Part shown: piece after piece, positions 34,301 to 43,593 of the stretch
How the letters are laid out: every line of letters starts with the position of its first letter
Position numbering within the stretch: position 1 is the first letter of the stretch
NCBI RefSeq assembly: GCF_036898095.1
Contig: NC_090745.1
Location: 78,419,130-78,483,129, forward strand
Direction: 5' to 3'
DNA: 64,000 nucleotides
Source of the DNA: Palaemon carinicauda
Lineage: Eukaryota > Arthropoda > Malacostraca > Decapoda > Palaemonidae
Position numbers and translations under genes: made by a program
The notes under the pieces: model-generated
The model's database searches: none
What the model was told of the DNA's origin: nothing
Seen by the model: the letters and a program-made list of their open reading frames with translations, nothing else

Positions 34301-34779
34301 TGACTTACCCCTTAGGAAGGGTGGAAAGTCCCCAGCCTTACTGGCTTTGGCTTTACCCGGGGACTCAGAATCCAAGTGAGTAGCACTTGAGAAAAAGAGT
34401 CCCTGCACCTCACAAGTTCCTTGCTCCGCAAGGAACGTGCGGTCTACATAAGTTTGTGTGTGGAGGAATAGAGCGTGACTCGTCCTAGGAAGTTGACCTG
34501 GAGTCCTTTAGATGGAATTCTAGGCTAGGACGTTCCCAATACCACCTCGTCAGGGTATGGGGGACGCGACAGTATTAACCCAATACTAGGAACACAAGGG
34601 AGCATGGTTTACCTGCAGAGGTTGAGGTCATCTATGCAGAGACCAGGATGATGCTTTCCCCAAGAGAGGGGAGGATGAAGAAAGAAGTAAGGGCCAGACA
34701 TACTCTTTCATTCACGCAGACTGAGACCGGGTAACAATGCCCTCAACCTTCTGCTACCTGTCCAATAAGGAGCCTGAGG
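34301..34779 (-). other. 3' spacer of copy D2
   Basis: Non-coding. It matches the D1 spacer at 24587-25068. Confidence 0.6.
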
Positions 34780-36039
34780 TTAGACCAGCTGTTGTGCAGC
34801 CACCACGGGGCTGATAGAAAAGGTATCGAGGCTCCTGTGGGTCACGTCCTGCAGGTAGTGGGCTGTGAAGGTCGTTTGACGCTTCCAGACCCCAGCTTGT
34901 AGCACCTGCGTCACAGAGAAGTTTCTCTTAAAGGCCAGGGACGTAGTGATGCCCCTGACGTCGTGGGCCTTAGGGCGACGTGACGGAGGAGGGTCAGGAT
35001 TCAAGGCGTGATGGATAACCCTTCGAATCCAAGCCGAGATGGTGTTCTTGGTGACCCTCTTCTTAGTCCTACCCGTGCTTACAAACAACGCTTGCACGCG
35101 GGGACGAACTGCAGCTGTCCTCTTCAAGTAACACCTCAGACTCCTCACTGGGCATAATAACAGATGGTCTGGGTCACTTGTTACAGAACGGAGACTCGTG
35201 ACCCTGAAGGAGTCGAACCGTGGGTCCGGCACTCCAGGGTTCTGAGTCTTGGCAACAAACTCAGGGACGAACCTGAACGTTACCTCCCCCCATCCCCTTG
35301 AATGGGCGATGTCGTATGAGAGACCATGAAGTTCACTAACTCGTTTGGCAGAGGCCAACGCGAGTAGGAAAGCCGTCTTCCAAGTCAGGTGGCGATCAGA
35401 GGCCTGGCGTAATGGTTCGAAGCGAGGTCTCTTAAGAGCCCTGAGAACCCGAACCACGTTCCATGGAGGAGGTCTCACTTCCGACTGAGGGCAGGTAAGC
35501 TCATAGCTACGTATGAGTAAAGAGAGTTCTAGTGAGGAAGAAATGTCCACTCTTTTCAGCCTAAAGGCCAGGCTTAAGGCTGAGCGATAGCCTTTCACTG
35601 CCGAGACCGAAAGGCGCGTTTCTACCCGCAAATACATGAGGAACTCCGCTATTGCTGGAATAGTGGCATTGAGTGGAGAGATACCCCTCCCACGACACCA
35701 ACCACAGAAGACTCTCCACTTCGCCTGGTAGACTCCCGCGGAGGACTTTCGCAGGTGATGAGACATTCTTTCTGCAACCTGCTGCGAAAAGCCTCTCTCC
35801 GTGAGGAGACGCTGGATAGTCTCCAGGCGTGAAGCCGAAGCGAGGCTACGGCTTTGTGGAAGATGTTGCAATGTGGCTGTCTGAGTAGCTCGTGTCATGG
35901 GGGAAGTTCTCTCGGAAGTTCCGTTAGGAGTTGCAGAAGGTCCGGGAACCATTCCGCGTGATGCCATAGCGGAGCTAATAAGGTCATAAACAGGTTGATC
36001 GATAGTCTGGTCCTGTTGAGCACCCTTCTCATCAGACAA
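34780..36039 (-). CDS. DIRS tyrosine recombinase, copy D2 (intact domain)
   Basis: The best-preserved family-2 YR, 419 codons open. The core-binding part is at about residues 65-200 (RMSHHLRKSSAGVYQAKWRV, VKGYRSALSLAFRL). The catalytic part carries the arginine in ASAKRVSELHGLSYD, HxxR in KAHDVRGITTS, and GVWKRQTTFTAHYLQDV with the nucleophilic Tyr. The frame begins with a TTG and has no ATG before the core domain, and its first 50 codons overlap the methyltransferase-like end of ORF2. The real N-terminus is therefore uncertain. Function by family: recombinase that integrates circular cDNA. Confidence 0.87.
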   Translation of the reverse strand: MSDEKGAQQDQTIDQPVYDLISSAMASRGMVPGPSATPNGTSERTSPMTRATQTATLQHLPQSRSLASASRLETIQRLLTERGFSQQVAERMSHHLRKSSAGVYQAKWRVFCGWCRGRGISPLNATIPAIAEFLMYLRVETRLSVSAVKGYRSALSLAFRLKRVDISSSLELSLLIRSYELTCPQSEVRPPPWNVVRVLRALKRPRFEPLRQASDRHLTWKTAFLLALASAKRVSELHGLSYDIAHSRGWGEVTFRFVPEFVAKTQNPGVPDPRFDSFRVTSLRSVTSDPDHLLLCPVRSLRCYLKRTAAVRPRVQALFVSTGRTKKRVTKNTISAWIRRVIHHALNPDPPPSRRPKAHDVRGITTSLAFKRNFSVTQVLQAGVWKRQTTFTAHYLQDVTHRSLDTFSISPVVAAQQLV

Positions 36040-37178
36040 AACGGTGGGAAGGCGTACACGTCGTAATGTCCCACCGCTGTTGGAAAGTATCTTGCCAGAG
36101 AGCCTTGGGGTCCGGGACTGAGGAGCAGTACAGAGGCAGCTTGAAATTCAAGGCCGTCGCGAACAGGTCCACCATTGGGGAACCCCACAAAGTCAGGACT
36201 TTGTTGGCTATCTAAGGATCCAAAGACCACTCGGTACTCACTATCTGCGAAGCTCTGCTCAGACTGTCGGCGAGCACATTCCTCTTGCCAGGAATGAAGC
36301 GAGCTGATAGTGTTATCAAGTGGACTTCGGACCACCTCAGAATCTCTACTGCAAGATGGGATAGCTGTTGTGAAAAGGTACCTCCCTGCTTGTTGATATA
36401 AGCCACTACCGTGGTGTTGTCACTCATCACCACCACGGAGTGGCCGCCAGGGTCCGTTGGAACTGCTATAGAGCCAGATACACGGCCTTCATCTCTAGCA
36501 GGTTGATGTGTAGGTACTTTTCTGATTCTGACCAAAGGCCTGAGACCCTCTGGTTCAGAATGTGGGCCCCCCACCCTTCTTTTGACGCGTCTGAAAAGTG
36601 TCAAATCCGGGGGAAGGATGATAAGATCCACTCCCTTTCGTAGGTTTTCGTCGATCAGCCACCACCGCAGGTCCGCCTGTTCCGTGGGTCCTGTAGGGAC
36701 CAGAGAGTCCGGGGAATCGGAGCCCTGACTCCACCGGGACTTGAGCCGCCATTGCAGGGATCTTATCTTGAGACGGCCATTCGGGACCAGACGGGCCAGG
36801 GAGGCTAGGTGACCTAAAAGACGTAACCATGATTGGGCTGGAAGCTCTTCCCGCCTGAGGAAGGGCTCTGCCACCCTCCTCAGCCTCGCTATCCTGTCGT
36901 TTGATATGGAAAGGCTTTGTGGAGATTGGTGTCTAATAACATGCCTAGATAAACCAGTCGCTGGGACGGCTGCAGAGAGGACTTCTCGAGATTTACCATG
37001 ATCCCCAGATCTTGGCAAAGTCCCAGAAGCCTGTCGAAGAAGGGTCGACTCCGAGTCTGCCAGGATCAGCCAGTCGTCTAGATATCGGAGGAGACGGATG
37101 CCGTTCCTGTGCGCCCATGACGAAATCAGGGTGAACACTGGTGAACACCTGACGTGCTGTGGAGAGACCGAAGCACAG
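35895..37178 (-). pseudogene. DIRS RT core / RNase H / methyltransferase-like ORF2, copy D2 (3' part, broken)
   Basis: RT core near 37070-37100 (LLRYLDDWLILADS, catalytic pair kept), RNase H around 36300-36450 (VMSDNTTVVAYINKQGG, ARFIPGKRNVLADSLSR), then the DLFAT/YAFPPF block at 35895-36200 (DVYAFPPFCLMRRVL, PLWHHAEWFPDLL). The frames 36212-37207 and 35895-36335 are offset, so at least one frameshift lies between them near 36240. The RT N-terminal half is on the other side of MLE-2 at 47980-48480. Confidence 0.83.
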
Positions 37179-37344
37179 TACAGGCCGTCCCCAACTAACG
37201 AACACAATAGGGACCAAGAGTCTGTTCGTAAGCTGGATTGTTCGTAAGTCGTTAGTGTTAAATTTTGGTCTAGGATAGGCGTAACCTAACTCAGATGTCT
37301 ACGATTTTCAGCCGTAGAAGTCAACAAATAGCCCCATTTCATAT

Positions 37345-37727
37345 AAAACGGATTTTGAGCGAAGCGAAAAATCTATTTTTGGGTAAGATAGCCATGTCGT
37401 CCTGATGGAAGTTCCTTAAAGGCAGCTTCCTAGGGTATATTACAACTACAGCGATATTCCCAGAGAATTTACCTTCAGGTACCCAGAATTCTAACTCCTG
37501 GAGCGAGTATCCCTAAGAAAGACCTTAGGGATATCGTAAATATCAGTGGACGTATTCTTGACACGCCTCATAGCAATCTATACCCCGAATAGAGTTAACA
37601 CTTCGTAGGGGTAAAATGGCAAGAAAACGAAAACGATAAGAAAGGGGGGGAGCCGTTCATAAGGCATCCCTCCTCCCCGTTTCGAAAGCGTGCCCTGCGC
37701 CGCTCACGGCGCCATCTGTATTCCTTG
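37345..37727 (-). repeat. Right ITR of DIRS copy B
   Basis: AAAACGGATTTTGAGCGAAG starts the terminus. It matches the right ITR of copy A, including the terminal extension absent from the left ITR. Confidence 0.92.
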
Positions 37728-37820
37728 TAGCGATACACGAGGTGCTACAGATACTGTATGTAGGGAGGGGTCCTACTATCCTTTTCACTCATATTTATTT
37801 TGAAAAGGAGCAGGGCGGGT

Positions 37821-37914
37821 CCATCAGGACGACATGGCTATCTTACCCAAAAATAGATTTTTCGCTTCGCTCAAAATCCGTTTTTTGGGCTCAAGCCATG
37901 TCGTCCTGATGGAA
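37821..37914 (-). repeat. ICR (circle junction) of DIRS copy B
   Basis: GCTCAAAATCCGTTTTTTGG joins the right terminus to the left terminus (GGGCTCAAGCCATGTCGTCC). It has the same structure as copy A at 11879-11974. Confidence 0.93.
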
Positions 37915-38817
37915 GTATACCAGAGCATTACTGTATCTGTGGATTCTCAATACGTGCCGTACTCCTCAAGAATGTTTCTTAGTCAACTCGACTGACAGAC
38001 CTAAGATGTTACCGTTATACATCTTTTCACTAATCATAAGCCATGAGAGTGCTTCCTGCCCCCTACAGGGAGGAGTCTTACTAGACTCTAGAAACGAACG
38101 AAGAGTACATATACCTATGTATGAATCACTCGCTAGCCAGTACCATATAGTGGTCTCACTCTATATGAAACGAAGTCTTACGGGACTACCGTATCCAAAA
38201 GAAAAAGTCCCGACCAGCACCCTGGTCGAAGTAAAATAGACAAAAGGTTATATCTGCGTAGGATTAAACTTGCTGCTACCACCGTCCTCAGAAAGGGGTG
38301 GAGTCCTTATTGCTAAGGAAAGTATAAACCAGTATAATCCAGGCTTTGCATTAAGGAATAGGCTATTATAGATATCCCCGATTAATATACATAGGCTAAA
38401 TGCTCAAAAAACAATATGAAATCAAAAAATATAGGTGAAGGAGACGCAAGGTTCCCGAGAACAAGTTTATTGAGAAACAATAAATAGAAATGGTCACCAT
38501 AAATATGTACATATGCTAGGTGGATGACCAATAATTTTCACAAGTACTGTAGTGCATGGATGAATGATTATCTGAAAGAAAACATATGTGTCACTTACAC
38601 ATACCCCGGTATCAAACTTAACGTCCATGTTACTACTTTGCTGACAAAAGCGTTGGCAAACGCTTGGCACCTTGTCTGAACTTATGTTACCATCACCATC
38701 ACGTTGGAACAGTCACTGTGGGCTCTGAGAGCCTACACTACCAGTTATATCAACATATATAACTAACTATTCACCCAAGAATCCAAGTCCCAAATGATTC
38801 CGCTGTTCCTCGCAGAG
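37915..38817 (-). other. 3' spacer of DIRS copy B
   Basis: No gene. It matches 10977-11878 of copy A. Confidence 0.55.
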
Positions 38818-41619
38818 TTAAACAGCAGGGTTAACGACGCAACCAACTGCTACCACAGACCTCTTTAGCTGCTCCACTTGCTTAGCATAGTGGCGAAAGA
38901 ATACCCTGGAAGACTTCCAGCCAGTGTATGAACGAAGGTGTTCAAAATCCATAAAATTAAAGAAGTTTAAAGATGAAGCAACTTTCCTCGGATCATGACC
39001 TGCGGGTGAACTGTCAGGATCCGCTCTGCGAATAAAATATGTAATTTTCTCCCTAAGTTGATTTAAAGATAAATTCGAGCCCGATGTTTCTCCTCTGAAT
39101 AGTTGGCCCCCATGGAAGTCTGAAGTTCTACGAAGATAGACCTTAAGGCATTCTACGGGACATAGAGATGCATCTTCTTTCAGAGGGCAGATTCTCCAGG
39201 GACCCCACCTGTTGGTGGGCAACTCGTTCTTAGCGAGAAACGTAGGGTCCGGAAACAGGTTCAGTTCTCCCCCATCCAGGAACTGAACTCGGCCCTCCTC
39301 TCTCGAGAGGGCCACAATCTCACTAACTCTGGCCCCAGAAGCAAGGGCAAAAAGGAAGATCACTTTTTGAGTCAGGTCCTTCAACGCACATTCCTCATTA
39401 TCTAGTAATGAGGCAAAATGAAGGACTTTGTCTAATGACCATGAAATAGGCTTTGGAGGAGCTGATGGTCTAAGCCTAGCACAGGCCTTTGGGATCTTAT
39501 TAAACATTTCGTTAGCGAGGTCTACCTGGAAGGCATATAGAATGGGTCTTGTTAGAGCTGACTTACATGTAGAAATTGTGTTCGCCGCCAGCCCCTGTCC
39601 GTGGAGGTGAATGAAGAAGGATAGGCAGAACTCCGTAGAGATCTCGTGCGGGTTCTTATCTTTGACAAAGGCTACCCATTTCTTCCATGCAGATTCGTAC
39701 TGCCTCCTAGTAGACTTACACTTGTATTCTTCCAGGAAGTCGATACTATCTTTCGAGATTCCGAACCGTTTCTTCACCGCTAGGGAGAGAAAATCATGAG
39801 CTGCAGGGTTCGGGTCTTCTGTAATGAAGCGAAGACAGTCGACTTCTGGACTTGCTGGGACAGAACTGGGTCCGGGAGTGGTAGGAACTTCAGTCGTAGT
39901 TCCAGAGCCAGAGGGAACCATACACTGTTCGGCCACTTGTGGGCCACTATTGCTGCTACTCCCTTGAAGGATCTCAGTTTGTTGAGGACCCTCAACATCA
40001 GATTGTGAGGGGGAAACAGGTAGATCCTGGACCATCTGTTCCAGTCGAGGGACATCGCATCTATTGCTTCTGCCGCGGGGTCCACATATGGGGACACATA
40101 TTTCGGCAGCTTCTTGTTGTCCTTCGTCGCGAAGAGGTCTATCTGCAGTTCTGGGACTTGACTCAAGATGAAAGAGAATGATCCTGCGTCTAGGGACCAT
40201 TCTGTCTCTATCGGTGTTACCCTGGATAGAGCGTCCGCGGTCACATTCCGGACTCCTTGAAGGTGAACTGCTGACAGGTGCCACTTCTTCTTCTCCGCCA
40301 GTCGGAATATGGCTAACATCACCTGGTTGAGAGGTGGGGATCTCGATCCCCGCCGATTCAGACATTTCACAACCACCTCGCTGTCCAGTACCAACCTTAC
40401 GTGGATCGAGTGACGTGGGGATACTTTCTTCAGGGTCAGAAGTACTGCCATAGCTTCTAGAAAGTTTATGTGAAAGGTCCCAAATAGCTTGGACCAGATT
40501 CCTTGCACTTTTTTCCGATGGGAGTGACCCCCCCACCCTACCTTTGAGGCGTCTGTGTGGATTGTCACTGACGGGGGGGGTGGCTGAAGAGGTAGAGACC
40601 TCTTTAGACGACTGGCTTGAGACCACGGTCTGAGAAGAGAACGTAGCCGAAGTGGGACCGGTCTCTTTACGTCCCTTCGCTCTTTCGATGCAAAGGTTCT
40701 CCATACTCCCGCTGCATCTTTTAGCTGTGCTCTTAGCACAGGGTCTGTTACTGATGCAAACTGAAGAGAGCCCAAAACCCTCTCTTGTTCGCGTCTTGAT
40801 ATCCTCTCGGAACCTAGAAGTCTCCTGACAGACCCTGCTATTTCCTTCCTCTTTGACATCGGGATGGAAAGACGGTGTGACACTAAATCCCAGTGAATTC
40901 CCAACCACTGGAACCTCTGAGCTGGAGAAAGACGAGACTTCTTTCTGTTGATCATGAAGCCTAGATATTCCAGGAACTGAATCACTTGTAGGGAAGCTTG
41001 CAAGCATTCTGCTCTGGATGCTGCCCACACCAACCAATCGTCCAGGTAGGCTACTACCTGGAACCCTTTTAGGCGTAACTGTTTGAGAGCTGCGCTCGCA
41101 AGCTTCGTAAAGATCCTTGGGGCTATGTTTAGTCCGAAGGGCATCGCCCTGAAAGCGTAAAGTTTTTGTTGTAGCTTGAATCCTAGGTAGGGGGAGAGAC
41201 GACGACTTATTGGAACGTGCCAATATGCGTCTGACAAGTCGATGGAGACGGTATATGCCCTCTTGGGCAGTAAGGCCCTTATGTGTTGTAACGTTAGCAT
41301 TTTGAACTTGTGGTTCACTATGAACTTGTTGAGTGGTGACAAGTCCAGAATGACTCTGAGTTTCCCCGAGTCTTTCTTGGGAACACAAAACAGCCTCCCT
41401 TGGAACTTGATGGACTTTACCCTCCTGATCACCTTTTTCTCCAACAGATCTTGGATGTACTCCTCCAAAACGGGGGTGGAGTGTTGGAAAAATTGAGGGC
41501 ACAGGGGCGGAGTACTGTACCAACTCCAACCCAGTCCATTTTTGAGAAGGCTGTGGGCCCAGGGATCGAAGGTCCAGCGATCCCGGAAATACTGAAGTCT
41601 CCCACCTACCGGCGACACT
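38818..41619 (-). CDS. Tyrosine recombinase frame ORF3, copy B (long overlapping frame)
   Basis: Open for 933 sense codons from just after the gag stop (TGA, 41620-41622) to its TAA at 38818. The recombinase domain is the C-terminal third, about 38818-39880: STRRQYESAWKKWVAFV, arginine box ASGARVSEI, HxxR in GHDPRKVASS, and GWKSSRVFFRHYAKQ with the catalytic Tyr. The upstream 600 or so codons overlap ORF2 in another frame and are Ser/Pro/Arg-rich without known domains. This frame is the same as gag. How the recombinase is started is unknown: UGA readthrough, an internal AUG or splicing are all possible. The domain call is firm; the N-terminus is not. Confidence 0.85.
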   Translation of the reverse strand, partial: SVAGRWETSVFPGSLDLRSLGPQPSQKWTGLELVQYSAPVPSIFPTLHPRFGGVHPRSVGEKGDQEGKVHQVPREAVLCSQERLGETQSHSGLVTTQQVHSEPQVQNANVTTHKGLTAQEGIYRLHRLVRRILARSNKSSSLPLPRIQATTKTLRFQGDALRTKHSPKDLYEACERSSQTVTPKRVPGSSLPGRLVGVGSIQSRMLASFPTSDSVPGISRLHDQQKEVSSFSSSEVPVVGNSLGFSVTPSFHPDVKEEGNSRVCQETSRFREDIKTRTREGFGLSSVCISNRPCAKSTAKRCSGSMENLCIERAKGRKETGPTSATFSSQTVVSSQSSKEVSTSSATPPVSDNPHRRLKGRVGGSLPSEKSARNLVQAIWDLSHKLSRSYGSTSDPEESIPTSLDPRKVGTGQRGGCEMSESAGIEIPTSQPGDVSHIPTGGEEEVAPVSSSPSRSPECDRGRSIQGNTDRDRMVPRRRIILFHLESSPRTADRPLRDEGQQEAAEICVPICGPRGRSNRCDVPRLEQMVQDLPVSPSQSDVEGPQQTEILQGSSSNSGPQVAEQCMVPSGSGTTTEVPTTPGPSSVPASPEVDCLRFITEDPNPAAHDFLSLAVKKRFGISKDSIDFLEEYKCKSTRRQYESAWKKWVAFVKDKNPHEISTEFCLSFFIHLHGQGLAANTISTCKSALTRPILYAFQVDLANEMFNKIPKACARLRPSAPPKPISWSLDKVLHFASLLDNEECALKDLTQKVIFLFALASGARVSEIVALSREEGRVQFLDGGELNLFPDPTFLAKNELPTNRWGPWRICPLKEDASLCPVECLKVYLRRTSDFHGGQLFRGETSGSNLSLNQLREKITYFIRRADPDSSPAGHDPRKVASSLNFFNFMDFEHLRSYTGWKSSRVFFRHYAKQVEQLKRSVVAVGCVVNPAV

Positions 41620-41729
41620 TCACTTTGACTGTCCTGCAGTCTTGCCTCCCTGGCCGCGACCACCTCTGAATCCTCGTCCCCTAGAGGGGCGTCTTGATGA
41701 CCCTCTAGCTGCTCCTCTGGGTCTTGCAC
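39780..41729 (-). CDS. RT / RNase H / methyltransferase-like ORF2, copy B (intact)
   Basis: 650-codon frame of the DIRS polymerase. RT occupies about residues 60-330 (KVIRRVKSIKFQGRLF, LDLSPLNKF, SIDLSDAYWHVPI, FRAMPFGLNIAPRIFTKL, and YLDDWLVWA with the catalytic Asp pair). RNase H follows at about residues 370-520 (IHTDASKVGWGG, NFLEAMAVLL, LDSEVVVKCLN, ADALSR). Then comes a DLFATKDNKKLP...LFPPHN block like the Dam-type methyltransferase region of DIRS elements. The frame opens with GTG inside the gag end (110-nt overlap, +1 to gag), and the first in-frame ATG lies inside the RT core. Production as a Gag-RT fusion by +1 frameshifting is therefore inferred. Confidence 0.92.
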   Translation of the reverse strand: MQDPEEQLEGHQDAPLGDEDSEVVAAREARLQDSQSEVSPVGGRLQYFRDRWTFDPWAHSLLKNGLGWSWYSTPPLCPQFFQHSTPVLEEYIQDLLEKKVIRRVKSIKFQGRLFCVPKKDSGKLRVILDLSPLNKFIVNHKFKMLTLQHIRALLPKRAYTVSIDLSDAYWHVPISRRLSPYLGFKLQQKLYAFRAMPFGLNIAPRIFTKLASAALKQLRLKGFQVVAYLDDWLVWAASRAECLQASLQVIQFLEYLGFMINRKKSRLSPAQRFQWLGIHWDLVSHRLSIPMSKRKEIAGSVRRLLGSERISRREQERVLGSLQFASVTDPVLRAQLKDAAGVWRTFASKERRDVKRPVPLRLRSLLRPWSQASRLKRSLPLQPPPPSVTIHTDASKVGWGGHSHRKKVQGIWSKLFGTFHINFLEAMAVLLTLKKVSPRHSIHVRLVLDSEVVVKCLNRRGSRSPPLNQVMLAIFRLAEKKKWHLSAVHLQGVRNVTADALSRVTPIETEWSLDAGSFSFILSQVPELQIDLFATKDNKKLPKYVSPYVDPAAEAIDAMSLDWNRWSRIYLFPPHNLMLRVLNKLRSFKGVAAIVAHKWPNSVWFPLALELRLKFLPLPDPVLSQQVQKSTVFASLQKTRTLQLMIFSP

Positions 41730-43579
41730 GAAACGTGGTCGACTGTCCCTCGAACACGGGATTGAATGCAGGGGAAGCTGATGACATTGCTTGGGGAACC
41801 CATTGGAAGGTGGTCGGGGTCTGGGCTACCAGTTGTGGAACCGGAGGCAAAGCTGGCTGTTGCTGCTGTGGTCTTTGCTGTTTGAAGGACTTGGCTGGAC
41901 GGGAGGAAAACCTTGACTTCTTCGCCTTTCCTTTCGGCTGAGGGCCCTCATCCGGAGAAGACTTCCTCTTAAGGGACAGGCCCCACTTCAGGAGAAGATT
42001 GCGGTTCTCAGTGGCAGCCTTGTCCACGATCTCTTTGACCACGTCCTTGGGAAAGAGATCCTTACCCCAGATGTTAGATGAAATTAGCCTCTTGGGTTCG
42101 TGCCTCACTGTGGCCGAGTCAAACACAAACTCCCTACAGGCTCTCCTTGCTTTAACAAAGCAATAGAGGTCCTTGGTTACTGTGGCCAGATGGATTTTGG
42201 CCATAACCATGAACATCTCTGGCATCTTGGGGTCGCTAGCCATCGTCTCCATGTTGGTCTGGAGAGACATCGAGGCTGCCAGGCGCTCCTTTGTGTCCAA
42301 TTCCCTCCGAAGAAGGAATTCCGACAACTTGGGAAGGTTTTCGCCAAACTGCTGTCCTGCAATGTCGGCGTCTAACTTCCCAACCGAGAAAGTAAGGTGC
42401 ACCTCCTTCCAGTCCTTGTTATCCATTGGCAATGCCAGCGATAGAGGTTTACATTCCTCCAAAGACGGGCACGGCTTGCCAGCTTCAACTGCCTTGATGA
42501 CGGCCGCAAACCCCTTTTGCATAAAGGGGAAGGCCCTAGCCGGGGAGGATACAAAGGAGGGGTGTTTCTTGCTCAAGGCGGCAACCTTCGAGTTTGAGAA
42601 CCCCCTCTCCTTTAAAGCAGCTGTCAAGGTGGCTTGAGCCTTGGAGTGATCTAGGATAATCACTTCCTTTGGTTCCGTCTCCTCCTTCGAAGCCGGCTCC
42701 TTCTTCAAACGGACATAGCAGTCCGGGTAGGCCCCTCTACTGGGCCAGAATTCCACCTCCTCAAGGGGAACTGAACCCAGTTTCTCCGACATGACGATCT
42801 TCCCAATCGTCATCGGCATGTGCTCGGCATATCTCCACGGGTTGGCATCCGAGCACAGAGGAAGGTCCTTAACGTTGAGCTTCTTTGGAGGTCCACGTGA
42901 TGCTGTGATCTTCTGCATCTGGAGCTCCAAAGTAGCGGCCTTCTGATTATTCTCCCTCTGCATCTGTTGGATCATACCAACGATGGAAGAGAGAGCCTGT
43001 CCAAGCTCTGCTGGAAGAGCGGACGAGGTAGAGGGGATAGGTTCAGGGACCTGAACCGGCACGTCTGATGAAACGGGAACCTCTTCCTCCACAGCAATAG
43101 GATCTCGATCTTGCTCCTCGCCCTCTGCGAGGAGATCCTGCTCCGCACGATCAGACAAGTCGGACATCTTGTCGTCCAACTGGATGTCCTGCAAGGCGTC
43201 AGCGACATCCTCCTCCACTGGGATCTGGATCAGAGGGATCTCCGGCCGAGGCTGGGGAACAACAGCATCAGGGGAAGCCTTGGGGAAAAGGTATGCCCTC
43301 ATCTTCTCGTTAGGAAGATAAGGTCCAGTGGTGTTTTTCTGAAAACCCCTTACCCATACACGAAGCCTCTCCCTCGCTGCATCTCTTGACTCCGCCGACC
43401 TAGGGGATTCAAAAGCCTCTGATAGCAGGTTAGTACATACAGCACATACCTACGGATCCCAGTAACGATGTTCATCATTGGAGGCTGCACAAGCTGCGTG
43501 CCTCCTACACGAGGTATGTCCGCAAAAGTTCTTACTGCGGACATTGCAGAAGACACTATCACACTTCGGATGCTCCTCC
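41620..43579 (-). CDS. Gag-like ORF1, copy B
   Basis: Gag-like protein, 560 codons from the ATG at 43300-43302, plus an upstream in-frame extension to the predicted splice acceptor at about 43579. The extension holds the Cys/His module (CDSVFC, CGHTSC, VCAVC), but a TAG (43450-43452, CAG in copy A) interrupts it. The main part has an acidic region (residues 25-90), the NPWRYAEHMPMTIGK block, a Gln-rich stretch, and an RG-rich basic tail (RGRGFRGGRGQGG). No protease motif was seen. It ends in TGA directly before the long recombinase frame and overlaps RT by 110 nt. Confidence 0.9.
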
Positions 43580-43593
43580 TGTAAAAGAAGAAA
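43580..43593 (-). other. Predicted 3' splice site before Gag exon, copy B
   Basis: CTTCTTTTACAG on the minus strand, directly followed by GAGGAGCATCCGAAG. It is identical in position to copy A (6205-6218). Confidence 0.55.
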
